DNA of 64,000 bases from Ignavibacteria bacterium (GTDB lineage: Bacteria; Bacteroidota; Ignavibacteria; OLB7): the NCBI GenBank assembly GCA_020635205.1, contig JACKAE010000001.1, forward strand, positions 248,001 to 312,000, written 5' to 3'. Shown here piece by piece: positions 17,577-26,189 of this stretch. Positions within the stretch are counted from its first letter, which is position 1, and the number at the start of each line of letters is the position of its first letter. Below the pieces are notes generated by a model that was given only the letters and a program-made list of their open reading frames with translations, did no database searches and was not told the origin of the DNA. The position numbers and the translations under genes were made by a program.

Positions 17577-18413
17577 TCACTCCTCTTCATTCCCTTCCAG
17601 ATTGAAGAGCTGCATCTGCGCAACCGAGTCGGGAATGAAGTCTGGAATCAGTCGGCTAATTCGCTCAGCCGGAACGCTCGCAAGTTCCATCGGCTCCAGT
17701 TTACCGTATGCTTCGCCGTAGATGCGGCTTCGGTGGAGTATCTCATCAAGACCTATCGCATTCAGTGCTCCCCAGAGAGAGACGCGGAGAGGATAGTTGT
17801 CTGCAAGCTGTCGTGCGAGGGCAGGGCGGGGATACATCATCAGGTAGATGTTCGGCGCAATTGCCTTCGAGTGATTCATGATAAAACGAAAGGGGGCTTC
17901 TCCAGCGAGAGATTCTCGTCCCATATAGGCGCAGAGGTAAGGAGCCGGAGGACGCCGCTCCTGCGAGTACCACGGGGTACGATGCCGGCAACTGTACCGC
18001 TCGTGCACACCACGTTCCAAACCAATCTTTAGATATTGCCAGAGCGAGGGGTAATCCTCTTTGATCTCCCGCTCCGGCAGCGAACAGTCGAGCAAGAAAA
18101 GTTTGTTATCCAAGATGGGATGTCCTTCAGGGTCGGCCACAATCTCCTGATCGGGCAGCGAGTGAGGGCCGGGAAGAATCGGGCGGAGGAACTCCAACGG
18201 CAGATCGTAGGCCAGCACCTCCATCGGCGAGAGGAGAAAAAAGTCGTTGTCTCCGGTCTCCACACCACGTTTGATAGTAAAGAAATCGTTGAGAGTATAG
18301 CCTTCGGATTCTTCTCTCCGCAAAAATTGATCGCTCAGCTTTTGGGCGGAAAGATTTTGATTCTTTTCTATGGCTATAGCTCTTCCAGTCAAACTATTCA
18401 TGGCAATACTCAC
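17577..18413 (-). CDS. Stand-alone protein like the target-recognition half of a DNA methyltransferase
   Basis: About 278 residues. The GTG start overlaps the hemC stop as GTGA, so it is translationally coupled to hemC, and hemD follows after seven bases. The body (TLNDFFTIKRGVETGDNDFF, LEFLRPILPGP, CRHRTPWYSQERRPPAPYLC, AYMGRES, FRFIMNHSKAIAPNIYLMMY, LEPMELASVP) strongly recalls the C-terminal specificity region of Eco57I/TaqI-like class I DNA methyltransferases. The catalytic half is absent: no DPACGSG or NPPY motif is found. Either it is a decayed restriction-modification remnant captured by the operon or a protein with a new role. The intact frame and tight coupling argue against decay. 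Confidence 0.6.
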   Translation of the reverse strand: MSIAMNSLTGRAIAIEKNQNLSAQKLSDQFLRREESEGYTLNDFFTIKRGVETGDNDFFLLSPMEVLAYDLPLEFLRPILPGPHSLPDQEIVADPEGHPILDNKLFLLDCSLPEREIKEDYPSLWQYLKIGLERGVHERYSCRHRTPWYSQERRPPAPYLCAYMGRESLAGEAPFRFIMNHSKAIAPNIYLMMYPRPALARQLADNYPLRVSLWGALNAIGLDEILHRSRIYGEAYGKLEPMELASVPAERISRLIPDFIPDSVAQMQLFNLEGNEEE

Positions 18414-19333
18414 CGACCGATTGAAATTCCTTCGAGAATTATCTCTCCTCCTTCTCTCAGCACATCCTCTGCCAACTCCCGGCCAATTTCTTTGTCGAGG
18501 TTGCCGGTTCTGTTTTTTCTAACGATCTCTCTACCATCAAGGGAGGCAACTAATCCAGTTAGCCTTAGTTCTTCGCCAACTATCCAGCCGTGGGCTGCTA
18601 TTGGTGCTTGGCATCCCCCTTCTAAGCGACGGAGAAAGGCACGCTCTTCGTCGGTGACTTGGCGAGTGGGTCTATGTTCGATTGCAGCAACTATCGAGGC
18701 AACGTTCGGATCATCCACTGGAATCTCAATGCCAAGTGCCCCCTGTCCCACAGCCGGAACCATAAGGTCTGCCGGAATAATCTGTGCAATCTCGTTCTCC
18801 AGACCAAGCCGTTCAAGTCCTGCACGTGCCAAGATCATCCCATCCCAACCCCCGTCACGATATTTTTGCAACCGTGTTCCCACATTCCCTCGCACATCGA
18901 CAATCTGTAGGTCGGGTCGGAGGGAGAGGAGCTGAGCGCGACGGCGTAGCGACCCGGTAGCAACTATTCCCCCCTCAGGAATCGTGTGGAGCGTCGTGCC
19001 GGGTTGAGCAATCAGGGCATCTTCCGGGGAGGCACGCTCGGTGACTGCGCCGAGTGTGAGTCCTTCCGGTAACTCCGTCTGCATATCCTTCAGCGAGTGG
19101 ACGGCTATGTCAACTCTTCTCTCCAACAGCGCATTTTCCAGCTCCTTAGTGAAGAGTCCTTTATCACCAATTTTGCTCAGCGCGAGGTCCAGCACCTTGT
19201 CTCCTTTCGTCTCGATAATTTCTAACGAGACGTGCAAGTGAGGGTGGGCTGCACGAAGCATATCGGCAATTGCGTTCGACTGCCAAAGTGCCAGAGCACT
19301 GCCGCGGGTTCCTATCGTTAGTCTATCAAGCAG
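18410..19333 (-). CDS. hemC: Porphobilinogen deaminase (hydroxymethylbilane synthase)
   Basis: The protein TRGSALALWQ...TKGDK...KGLFTKELE...VHSLKDMQ...GSLRRRAQL...RGNVGTRL...LARAGLERLG...PAVGQGALG and the cofactor Cys in LEGGCQAPIAAH leave no doubt. The first ATG (19261) lies after the conserved TRGSALALWQ segment and would cut off essential residues. The frame runs open upstream to a TAG at 19345-19343 with no ATG, GTG or TTG. I place the start at CTG 19333, six bases after AGAGG; ATT 19336 is the alternative. Either gives ~307 residues, normal for HemC. It assembles four porphobilinogens in the cytoplasm. It lies 26 bases after hemA. Confidence 0.9.
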   Translation of the reverse strand: MLDRLTIGTRGSALALWQSNAIADMLRAAHPHLHVSLEIIETKGDKVLDLALSKIGDKGLFTKELENALLERRVDIAVHSLKDMQTELPEGLTLGAVTERASPEDALIAQPGTTLHTIPEGGIVATGSLRRRAQLLSLRPDLQIVDVRGNVGTRLQKYRDGGWDGMILARAGLERLGLENEIAQIIPADLMVPAVGQGALGIEIPVDDPNVASIVAAIEHRPTRQVTDEERAFLRRLEGGCQAPIAAHGWIVGEELRLTGLVASLDGREIVRKNRTGNLDKEIGRELAEDVLREGGEIILEGISIGR

Positions 19334-19346
19334 AATAAACCTCTAT

Positions 19347-19392
19347 TTTTCTTTATCCTTCAACCCAAATTTTCTTTATCCTTCAACCCAAA
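19347..19392. repeat. 23-bp tandem duplication across the hemA stop
   Basis: The plus strand reads two consecutive copies of a 23-base unit (each starting TTTTCTTTATCCTTC and ending AACCCAAA) at 19347-19369 and 19370-19392. The unit is not a multiple of three, so the second copy is read in another frame in hemA and gives the present TGA stop. Confidence 0.95.
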
Positions 19393-20628
19393 AAGATCGC
19401 GAATATGTTCTGCTCGCTGAAGTGCTCCCTCTGGGTCTTCGCGAGCATTTAGCAGGTGCGACATCGGCAGACCGATGATCTTCTTTACCACACTCCCAAC
19501 AAGTTTTTCAACGTTGGCAAAATCTTCTTCGGTGAAGCGGCTTCGATTTTCCTGCAGCATCTGTTCTGCAATCGACTCTGCTCGGCGGCGCAAGTCGGCG
19601 ATTACCGGACGGATCGGAGCCATCCGATGCCAGGCAGAAAACTCCTCAAGCTCTTCGGAGATAATCTCCTCAGCCTTCGGTATCTCTTCCCTGCGCCGTT
19701 CCACGTTCGCCGCGATAACGCTGTTCAGATCATTTAGGTCTTTGCAGAAGACATTCGGTATTTCCGAGGCGCGAGGGTCGACGTTTCGTGGGATTGCGAG
19801 GTCGACAATCAGCATCTGGTTCCCGGAACGTTGTGCGGCAGCCTTCCTCAAACTTTCGTAGTCGATAACGTAATCCCTCGCTCCAGTAGCTACAATAACA
19901 ATATCGAAGTTGTGAAGTTCTGAGTGGAGCATTTCCCACGGAAGAAGTTCACCGAAACCGAGCTTATCGATCAACTCTTTCCCTCGTTCTTCGGTTCGGT
20001 TCGAGAGGCTAATCTGGCGGACTCCTCGCCCGCGCAAACTTATCGCCGTTAGCTCACCTGTCTCACCGGCCCCCACCACCAACGTTCGTTGACCTTCGAG
20101 TGGGTAAAAAATCTTTCGCGCAAGTTCTACCGCCACATAACTAATGGAGACTGCACCGGTGAAGAGTTCCGTTTCGGTCTTCACACGTTTTCCGGCACGG
20201 AGTGCAGTCTCAAAGAGTCTGGTTAGAACCGGCCCTAAAGACTTCGCCTCCTTCGCTCGCCTGTAGGCATCTTTCACCTGTCCGATAATCTGAATATCGC
20301 CAATCACCTGCGAGTCGATACCGGCAGCAACTTCCATTAGGTGGCGAGCGGCGGAATTGGAGTGGATATTGAAGAACTGACTTGCCTCAATCTTCACCTT
20401 CCTATTCTCACCGAGCCAGTTGAGGATGTTTTCGGGAGTGACTTCTTCGTTCGGGACGACGTAGAGTTCAGTCCGGTTGCAGGTAGAGAGAATCACCACC
20501 TCTCTGGCAAACCACTCGCGTAGTTCTGCCAGAATATCTGGTATCTCATCTTCGGCGAAGGCTATCTGCTCGCGCAGCTCAACCGATGCCTGTTTGTGTG
20601 ATGTCCCTATGGCGAAAAACTGACTCAA
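19360..20628 (-). CDS. hemA: Glutamyl-tRNA reductase
   Basis: About 422 residues. N-terminal catalytic domain with GTSHKQASVELREQIAF and STCNRTELYVV (nucleophilic Cys, ~50), then EVAAGIDSQVIGDIQIIGQVK, NADPH domain motif VVGAGETGELTA, and the C-terminal dimerisation helices. It makes glutamate-1-semialdehyde from Glu-tRNA, the first committed step of the C5 heme route. It lies six bases after the ccsA/hemX-like gene. The final residues come from the 23-bp duplication; with a single unit the protein would end FGLKDKEK. Confidence 0.96.
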   Translation of the reverse strand: MSQFFAIGTSHKQASVELREQIAFAEDEIPDILAELREWFAREVVILSTCNRTELYVVPNEEVTPENILNWLGENRKVKIEASQFFNIHSNSAARHLMEVAAGIDSQVIGDIQIIGQVKDAYRRAKEAKSLGPVLTRLFETALRAGKRVKTETELFTGAVSISYVAVELARKIFYPLEGQRTLVVGAGETGELTAISLRGRGVRQISLSNRTEERGKELIDKLGFGELLPWEMLHSELHNFDIVIVATGARDYVIDYESLRKAAAQRSGNQMLIVDLAIPRNVDPRASEIPNVFCKDLNDLNSVIAANVERRREEIPKAEEIISEELEEFSAWHRMAPIRPVIADLRRRAESIAEQMLQENRSRFTEEDFANVEKLVGSVVKKIIGLPMSHLLNAREDPEGALQRAEHIRDLFGLKDKENLG

Positions 20629-20634
20629 AAGTAT

Positions 20635-21462
20635 CTATCGAAAGTCGTGAAAACCACTCAACACAAGGTTGACAATGGTCATTGAGAGAAAGAGTCCGGC
20701 GAAGCCGATAAGTGACAGAATAACGAATCGGCGTTGATCCACTCGAAGCAGATATTTCATCACGACGGCGGCGGCGTAGAGAATCCAGACGAGAACGGTG
20801 GCGATCACCTTCGGATCGTGGTAGGTGAACCCGGGGAGTGCCTCCGGCAGCCACGTGAGCGCGATAAGGATGGCAACACTCAGGAAGATCAGACCAACGA
20901 TCACAGCTACTGCACTCATCCGCTCTAACAATCCAAGACTCGGCAATCGATTGTAGAGAAGGCCAAATCGGTTTGCCTTGATTTCGTGGTGTTGCATCAG
21001 GTAGAGAACACCCCAAACGGCACTCATCGTAAACCCTGAGTATGCAAAAATTGCTGAGGAGATGTGGAGTCCAACAACATATTCAAGCAGAGGTGAGCTT
21101 GTTGGAATTGACATCTCGGGACTAAACATACCGGAGAGAATTTGGAAGAAGAGGGCAAGTCCAATAAAGAAGATCCCAGTTCCACGTTCTCTGGTGACAA
21201 GTTCTACAATCAGGTAGGTTAGCGTAACGGTGAAGGCAATCATCGTCATCAACTCGAAAGGTGAGTAGACCAGACAATGACCAAACTCCACTGTCTCGGC
21301 ATAGATCAGAACCGAGTGGATCAAGAGTGTCACAATGAGGATCGGTCTACTCCACTTCTCTGCTGCTCCACTTTTGCGGAAGAGAGATATCCCATAGGCT
21401 GCAACCGTAGCACAATAGGCAGGTGTGAGGAGAGCCGACGTTATGTTAATTAGCCAAGACAC
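20635..21462 (-). CDS. CcsA/HemX-family membrane protein
   Basis: About 275 residues with eight or so membrane helices. It belongs to the cytochrome c assembly protein / HemX group: the core GLHISSAIFAYSGFTMSAVWGVLYLMQHHEIK with loop LPSLGLLERMSAVAVIVGLIF is typical. In many bacteria this gene sits directly before hemA, as here, and HemX influences GluTR level or heme handling (family knowledge). Conserved His residues in the membrane region (GLHIS, YLMQHHE) may ligate heme. It is the first gene of the heme cluster; the 270 bases upstream are repeat-rich. Confidence 0.85.
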   Translation of the reverse strand: MSWLINITSALLTPAYCATVAAYGISLFRKSGAAEKWSRPILIVTLLIHSVLIYAETVEFGHCLVYSPFELMTMIAFTVTLTYLIVELVTRERGTGIFFIGLALFFQILSGMFSPEMSIPTSSPLLEYVVGLHISSAIFAYSGFTMSAVWGVLYLMQHHEIKANRFGLLYNRLPSLGLLERMSAVAVIVGLIFLSVAILIALTWLPEALPGFTYHDPKVIATVLVWILYAAAVVMKYLLRVDQRRFVILSLIGFAGLFLSMTIVNLVLSGFHDFR

Positions 21463-21467
21463 GGTTT

Positions 21468-21721
21468 CAATTCAAAATTCAAAAGTAAAAATTCAAAAAG
21501 AGGAGTTGGTAGTTGCACCTCTTCAGGGTGCGCAATGAACAAGCATGATTCAATTCAAAATTCAAAAGTAAAAATTCAAAAAAAGAGTTGTGTGGAGAGC
21601 ATTCAATAAAGCAAGATGAAAAGGTGAAGATTCAGGGATAACGTAGACCACAAAAAGACTTCATGCTCTATACCTTCCTAATCTCTTCATTTTTTGAATT
21701 TTGAATTTTTACTTTTGAATT
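21468..21721. repeat. Cluster of three A/T-rich repeats, two direct and one inverted
   Basis: Copies at 21468-21500 and 21551-21584 share the unit TTCAAAATTCAAAAG with a following TAAAAATTCAAAAA. A third at 21690-21721 is the exact inverse (TTTTTTGAATTTTGAATTTT then TACTTTTGAATT). The inverted copies can fold together into a long A/T stem just before the hemX-like gene and just after rodA. Confidence 0.8.
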
Positions 21722-21731
21722 CCCTCTCAAA

Positions 21732-23003
21732 TCAGATTCTTCGCACGTCCGTTCTGAATCGATAGAAGTTCAGCAGCAATCCTACCATTGCCATGTTCAC
21801 TAACAGGGAGGAGCCTCCTTTCGACATAAAGGAGAGGGGGATACCAATCACTGGCGCGAGACCTACAGTCATACCAATGTTCACCAACGTGTGGTAGAAG
21901 AAGATCACCCCAATTCCGAAGCAGAGTGTTGACTCGAACTTATCACGCAGTCGGAATGCGGTATCGACGGCAAACCAGACTAAGAGAGTCAGCAGAAAGA
22001 TGACGAGAATTGCCCCGAGAAACCCGAACTCCTCGGCAGTAACGCTGAAGATGAAGTCGGTATACTGTTCTGGTACATAGCGCAACTGCGTTTGCGTTCC
22101 CTGCAGGAAGCCTTTGCCAGTAACACCGCCGGAACCGATTGCGAGCATCGACTGGATCAGATTGTAGCCGTAGCCTCGCGGATCGATATTCGATTGATCG
22201 TAGAGAACCTCAATACGGACGCGCTGATATTCGGGCAGCTTCTGAAAGAGGATAGGTGTAGTAAAGCCGATGACTACAGAGAGAGCAAAGCCAATAGCTG
22301 TTACTACAACCGACCGGCGGAAGGATATCATTGCAACGAGAATCAAGCCGAGAGTGACATACATTGCCGTTGAACTCCAGAGTGCTACTACCGCAACAAT
22401 CACTGGGGCAACTAAAGCGAAGAGGAGGAAGAGATCGGCTCCAGCCCAGAGGAGTACACCTAAAAGGAGTGCGCCGAAAACCGTTGCCGAGCCAAGGTCT
22501 TCCTTGAAGACAACGAGCATCGGCAGGCCGATAATAGCCCCAGTGATCCCGAGGTCACGCCAGTTTGTTAACTCCCGTCCTTCGCGGCTGATAAAGAAGG
22601 CTGCCGCCATTAGCGAGGCAATTTTTGCAAGTTCGGAGGGTTGCAGTGAGATTGGACCGAGAACAATCCAAGCCTTTGCGCCGTTGATTTCCCTGCCGAC
22701 CACCATTACCAGCGCAAGCAGTAGCAGGGCTACACCGTATGAGGGCCAGGCAGAGACTCTGATCCACCGCTCCGGGAGGAAGGCCACAGCGAGCATCACT
22801 CCTAAACCCAACAGAGCGAAGATCAGTTGTGATTTGAACATCTCCGAAGCGCCAGCATCGTAAGTAGCGCTGTAGAGGGAGATGAGTCCGATAGCGACCA
22901 AAGCAATGCTAACAAGGAATGTTCGAAAGTCGAACGTTAGAACATTCCCCCCCTCTGATTCAAAGCCGATCCGATCTGTGCCGTTTCTATATGTGGTTGC
23001 CAT
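21732..23003 (-). CDS. rodA: Rod-shape-determining protein RodA
   Basis: About 423 residues, SEDS family, ten membrane helices. Motifs: LISLYSATYDAG, GREINGAKAWIVLGPISLQPSELAKI, VFKEDLGSATVFG, the long loop QYRYNL-like region here GYNLIQSMLAIGSGGVTGKGFLQGTQTQLRYVPEQYTDFIFSV, and GIPLSFMSKGGSSLL. It polymerises lipid II glycan strands for side-wall synthesis with a class B PBP (family knowledge). A 20-residue hydrophilic N-terminus precedes the first helix. It follows the hypothetical gene by 17 bases. Confidence 0.93.
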   Translation of the reverse strand: MATTYRNGTDRIGFESEGGNVLTFDFRTFLVSIALVAIGLISLYSATYDAGASEMFKSQLIFALLGLGVMLAVAFLPERWIRVSAWPSYGVALLLLALVMVVGREINGAKAWIVLGPISLQPSELAKIASLMAAAFFISREGRELTNWRDLGITGAIIGLPMLVVFKEDLGSATVFGALLLGVLLWAGADLFLLFALVAPVIVAVVALWSSTAMYVTLGLILVAMISFRRSVVVTAIGFALSVVIGFTTPILFQKLPEYQRVRIEVLYDQSNIDPRGYGYNLIQSMLAIGSGGVTGKGFLQGTQTQLRYVPEQYTDFIFSVTAEEFGFLGAILVIFLLTLLVWFAVDTAFRLRDKFESTLCFGIGVIFFYHTLVNIGMTVGLAPVIGIPLSFMSKGGSSLLVNMAMVGLLLNFYRFRTDVRRI

Positions 23004-23020
23004 CGTTGCTAATTACCTTC

Positions 23021-23647
23021 TTACCGTAATGCTTTCGGTTTGTCGAGGATTTCTGATAGGATAAATGCTCGGCGCAGAGCCTCCACGTCGGCGAAAACGG
23101 GGGAAGGTGGTTGTTCTGCAGTGTGGGGCGTTGTTCCTTGCTTTCCCGGAATGAGCGATTCCTTATAGTGTAGACCGTGAGCCGTGTGAAAATCAGTTGA
23201 AACTTTGTTTGCATCATCGAACGTCGTTTTCGTCTCTCCTCGGGCGTGTAGCCCATGCCCTTCACTGAATCCAGTAAAGCCATGTCCGTGATAGGTCTCC
23301 TGTGGAACCTCTTCCATCAGCGAGTGGAACGCAAAGTTCTGCTGTTCAGTTGTTTCTGATGAGTAGAGATCGCTATCGTACACCCGCTCGACCTTGGTTT
23401 GCTCTGGCTCCACGTTCACTTTTGTACGTGCTGTCGTAGAAGGCTCAGGGTTAACCTGTGATTGCATCTCACGGAGAGCCTCTTCCAGCCTTGCCTGCAA
23501 ACTTTGCTTCTTTTGTGGTTCTGCACTTCTCTGCGGCACTTGCGCCGCAGGTTGCTTCTTTGCTTGCTCTGCTTTCTTCTTTGCAGCAGAGCCAAAGAGG
23601 TAGATAAGACCAAAAATGATCAGCGGAAGTAATTCAGTTATATCCAT
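23021..23647 (-). CDS. Membrane-anchored protein of unknown function, His-rich centre
   Basis: About 208 residues. One N-terminal membrane helix (ITELLPLIIFGLIYLFG), then a basic, Gln/Lys-rich linker that can form a coiled coil, a His/Gly-rich patch (YHGHGFTGFSEGHGLHARGE, FHTAHGLHY) and a short conserved-looking end LRRAFILSEILDKPKALR. Similar tails close small proteins of Bacteroidota and Ignavibacteria of unknown function. It leads directly into rodA, suggesting a cell-envelope role (inference). Confidence 0.65.
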   Translation of the reverse strand: MDITELLPLIIFGLIYLFGSAAKKKAEQAKKQPAAQVPQRSAEPQKKQSLQARLEEALREMQSQVNPEPSTTARTKVNVEPEQTKVERVYDSDLYSSETTEQQNFAFHSLMEEVPQETYHGHGFTGFSEGHGLHARGETKTTFDDANKVSTDFHTAHGLHYKESLIPGKQGTTPHTAEQPPSPVFADVEALRRAFILSEILDKPKALR

Positions 23648-23772
23648 AAGAATGTTTCTCCGGCAAGACTGACTAAAGACTCTGTCAGGTGAAGAGCTAT
23701 CCGTAATTTATCTGGCACGTTCCCCTTACACAAGGGGAGAATCGGCTGGACGCTGAATGTTACGAGAAACCT

Positions 23773-24681
23773 ATGAATCTATTGATACTGAAAATGAATT
23801 TGGGAAGATTTCTTTCCGTTCTCTTTCTCTTCTTCTTCTCCTTTATCCTTCTCTCACACAGGGTTCAAGGGCAGAGTATGGTAGAGTTTGGTGGGGCAGG
23901 AGTCGATTCCGAGTCTACGCAATCCCGTTTGAATCGCGTAGCCGGAGATGAAAGTATCAACGCAGTTCCAGGTGACGTTCTAAATCCAGACAGTCGAGGA
24001 AATTCGCCGAACGTCAAGGTGGCTCTGAAGGGGGGGCTTAATCGGGCATCCTTTACGAACGATCGTTTTTTGGACAACAGACCGTTCGATGTTGGGGCAG
24101 TCTACGGTGAAGATGACTTATATGGCTCTGGTGCTGGGTTTGGGTGGCAGTTTGGGTTAGAGGTAGAGATACCACGCAACACCGTTTTTTCCTGGACAGT
24201 CGGGGGACGATACGATCATATCTCTGTAGGGAATCGGGGGGTAGTAGGCGATCCCTGTCGGAATACCGAGGGGGACACAGTCGACGAAAAGTCATTCCAT
24301 CGGTACGATATGAGCATCGACTACCTGAAACTTGCTGGGGCAGCCAAGCTAAATTTCCAGAGGTTCTACCTTCTCATTGGTCTGACAGTGGGAACACCGA
24401 TGCGGAATGATCTGCAATTCGAGCAGAGTTCTGGAGCCACAAGTTGCGTCTACAACGATCCGAACGATTTACGCAGCAGCAATGGTTCGATAGAGATACC
24501 AGAGATATCCCGGCTGCACTTTGCCTTCCGTCTCGGCGGAGGGCTTACCTATCAACTGAGCGATCGTCTGCAATTCTCTCCAGAGTTGACCCTCGACTTT
24601 GGGGTTAATGCGATCAACAAATCACCAGAATCCGATCTCGGAGTTTATGCCATCAGCGGAGTTCTTCGCTATGACCTGTGA
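23773..24681 (+). CDS. Outer-membrane beta-barrel protein
   Basis: About 302 residues. ATG 23773 and ATG 23794 are both possible; either gives an N-terminal signal peptide (FLSVLFLFFFSFILLSHRVQGQ). The mature part alternates hydrophobic and polar residues and aromatic ends (VALKGGLNRASFTN, WQFGLEVEIPRNTVFSWTVGGRYDHI, LHFAFRLGGGLTYQLSDRLQFSPELTLDFG), as in PorT/OmpW-like barrels. The ligand is unknown. It ends nine bases before the symporter gene. Confidence 0.75.
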   Translation: MNLLILKMNLGRFLSVLFLFFFSFILLSHRVQGQSMVEFGGAGVDSESTQSRLNRVAGDESINAVPGDVLNPDSRGNSPNVKVALKGGLNRASFTNDRFLDNRPFDVGAVYGEDDLYGSGAGFGWQFGLEVEIPRNTVFSWTVGGRYDHISVGNRGVVGDPCRNTEGDTVDEKSFHRYDMSIDYLKLAGAAKLNFQRFYLLIGLTVGTPMRNDLQFEQSSGATSCVYNDPNDLRSSNGSIEIPEISRLHFAFRLGGGLTYQLSDRLQFSPELTLDFGVNAINKSPESDLGVYAISGVLRYDL

Positions 24682-24690
24682 CCTTCTTCC

Positions 24691-26082
24691 ATGAATGCTA
24701 CGCTCATCGCCATTGCGGCATACGTGTTGGCTCAGCTCGGGATTGGCTGGTATGTTTCCCGCCGAATCACGACCGAAGATGACTACCTTGTGGCTGGGCG
24801 GAGTCTTGGCTACGTCGTGGCCACCTTTACCATTTTTGCGACTTGGTTCGGAGCCGAGACTTGTATTGGTGCGGCGGGTGAAATCTATACAAATGGATTA
24901 AGTGGGGGTTCTGCCGATCCGTTCGGCTATGCAATCTGTCTCTTCGCAATGGGATTGTTCTTAGCCGTTCCTCTCTGGCGGCTCCGGTTGACCACGATGG
25001 GAGACCTCTTTCACCGGAGGTATGGCAGAACCGTAGAGCGTATCGCCGTACTTCTGATGGCTCCTACATCTCTCCTCTGGGCTGCTGCACAGATTCGTGC
25101 CTTCGGTCAGGTTATCTCCGCCTCTTCTGGCTTAGCTGTCGACCTGACAATCTCCCTCGCCGCTCTGATTGTTATCCTTTATACGATGTTTGGTGGTCTT
25201 TTAGCCGATGCGTGGACCGATACCATCCAAGGAGTTGCCTTAATGGTAGGGCTTGCAGTCCTCTTCATCCTTTTTATTGGGGATGTCGGCTTCGATGGAT
25301 TTGCTGCGGTTGACCCATCCAGATTGAATCCTTTCCCACTTGAGAAGGAGGGGATTCTCTCTCTTGTAGAGAAGTGGGCCATTCCCGTTTGCGGTTCGCT
25401 GATGGCCGCCGAGCTTGTCTCCCGGATCATTGCCACCCGTTCTCCCCAAGTCGCCCGTCGATCCTCGCTGATGGCAGGGGGTGTCTACCTTCTCTTCGGG
25501 ATGATACCGGTGGCTATCGGTCTTGTAGGAGCCACAATCTTGCCCGGCCTCACCGAACCAGAGCACTTACTCCCGATGATTGCCCAACGTTATCTTCCCG
25601 GAGTTCTCTACGCTCTCTTTGCCGGTGCTCTCGTCTCAGCCATTCTCTCCACAGTGGACAGTGCCCTATTGGTTGCCTCCTCACTAATCTCCCACAACCT
25701 TATTGTTCCCCTTCGACCCGGCATGAGTGAGAAGAGGAAAGTGCAGATTGCCAGGGGGGGAGTCGCACTCCTCGGAGTGATTGCCTACATCCTCGCCATC
25801 CACGCGCAGGGGGTTCACGACCTTGTGGAGGAGGCCTCTTCATTCGGCAGTGCCGGAATCTTCGTGGTAGTTCTCTTCGGACTCTTCGGAAAGTTTGGGG
25901 GAAAGCGAAGTGCCGTTGCTGCTCTTCTGGTTGGCCTTCTCGTCTGGATTCTTGCCGCCTACGTCTTCAAGCCGGAACTTCCCTACTTGATTTCGTTAGG
26001 ATCTGCGTTCCTGGCTTACCTTGCATTCGGTTTGATAGAACGAGAGGAAAGAAAGAGCAAACAGACTACTGAAGCTATTTAA
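24691..26082 (+). CDS. Sodium:solute symporter (SSS family)
   Basis: About 463 residues with about 13 membrane helices. SSS signatures are visible: ITTEDDYLVAGRSLGYVVATFTIFATWFGAET, GGLLADAWTDTIQG (helix 4-5 loop), ALVSAILSTVDSALLVASSLISHN (the 'ilST.ds.l...s' segment in the sodium site). The substrate cannot be assigned; relatives carry proline, sugars, pantothenate or carboxylates. It follows the outer-membrane protein closely and may use it or share its promoter. Confidence 0.88.
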   Translation: MNATLIAIAAYVLAQLGIGWYVSRRITTEDDYLVAGRSLGYVVATFTIFATWFGAETCIGAAGEIYTNGLSGGSADPFGYAICLFAMGLFLAVPLWRLRLTTMGDLFHRRYGRTVERIAVLLMAPTSLLWAAAQIRAFGQVISASSGLAVDLTISLAALIVILYTMFGGLLADAWTDTIQGVALMVGLAVLFILFIGDVGFDGFAAVDPSRLNPFPLEKEGILSLVEKWAIPVCGSLMAAELVSRIIATRSPQVARRSSLMAGGVYLLFGMIPVAIGLVGATILPGLTEPEHLLPMIAQRYLPGVLYALFAGALVSAILSTVDSALLVASSLISHNLIVPLRPGMSEKRKVQIARGGVALLGVIAYILAIHAQGVHDLVEEASSFGSAGIFVVVLFGLFGKFGGKRSAVAALLVGLLVWILAAYVFKPELPYLISLGSAFLAYLAFGLIEREERKSKQTTEAI

Positions 26083-26189
26083 AATCGTGATTACGTGCTG
26101 TTCTCGTCAAGATGTGTAAGTTAGAGTGCTTCAGGATGGAGTTTCCTGAGTATCCGCCACTATCAATAAACATCTCAGAGAGGTATTGC

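Noticed and set aside
17532..18935. Plus-strand frames across the heme genes
   Set aside because: They are antisense to hemC, the TRD-like gene and hemD, which have clear family matches.
21468..21584. CRISPR-like array from spaced A/T repeats
   Set aside because: Only two or three copies, irregular spacing, low complexity and no cas genes.
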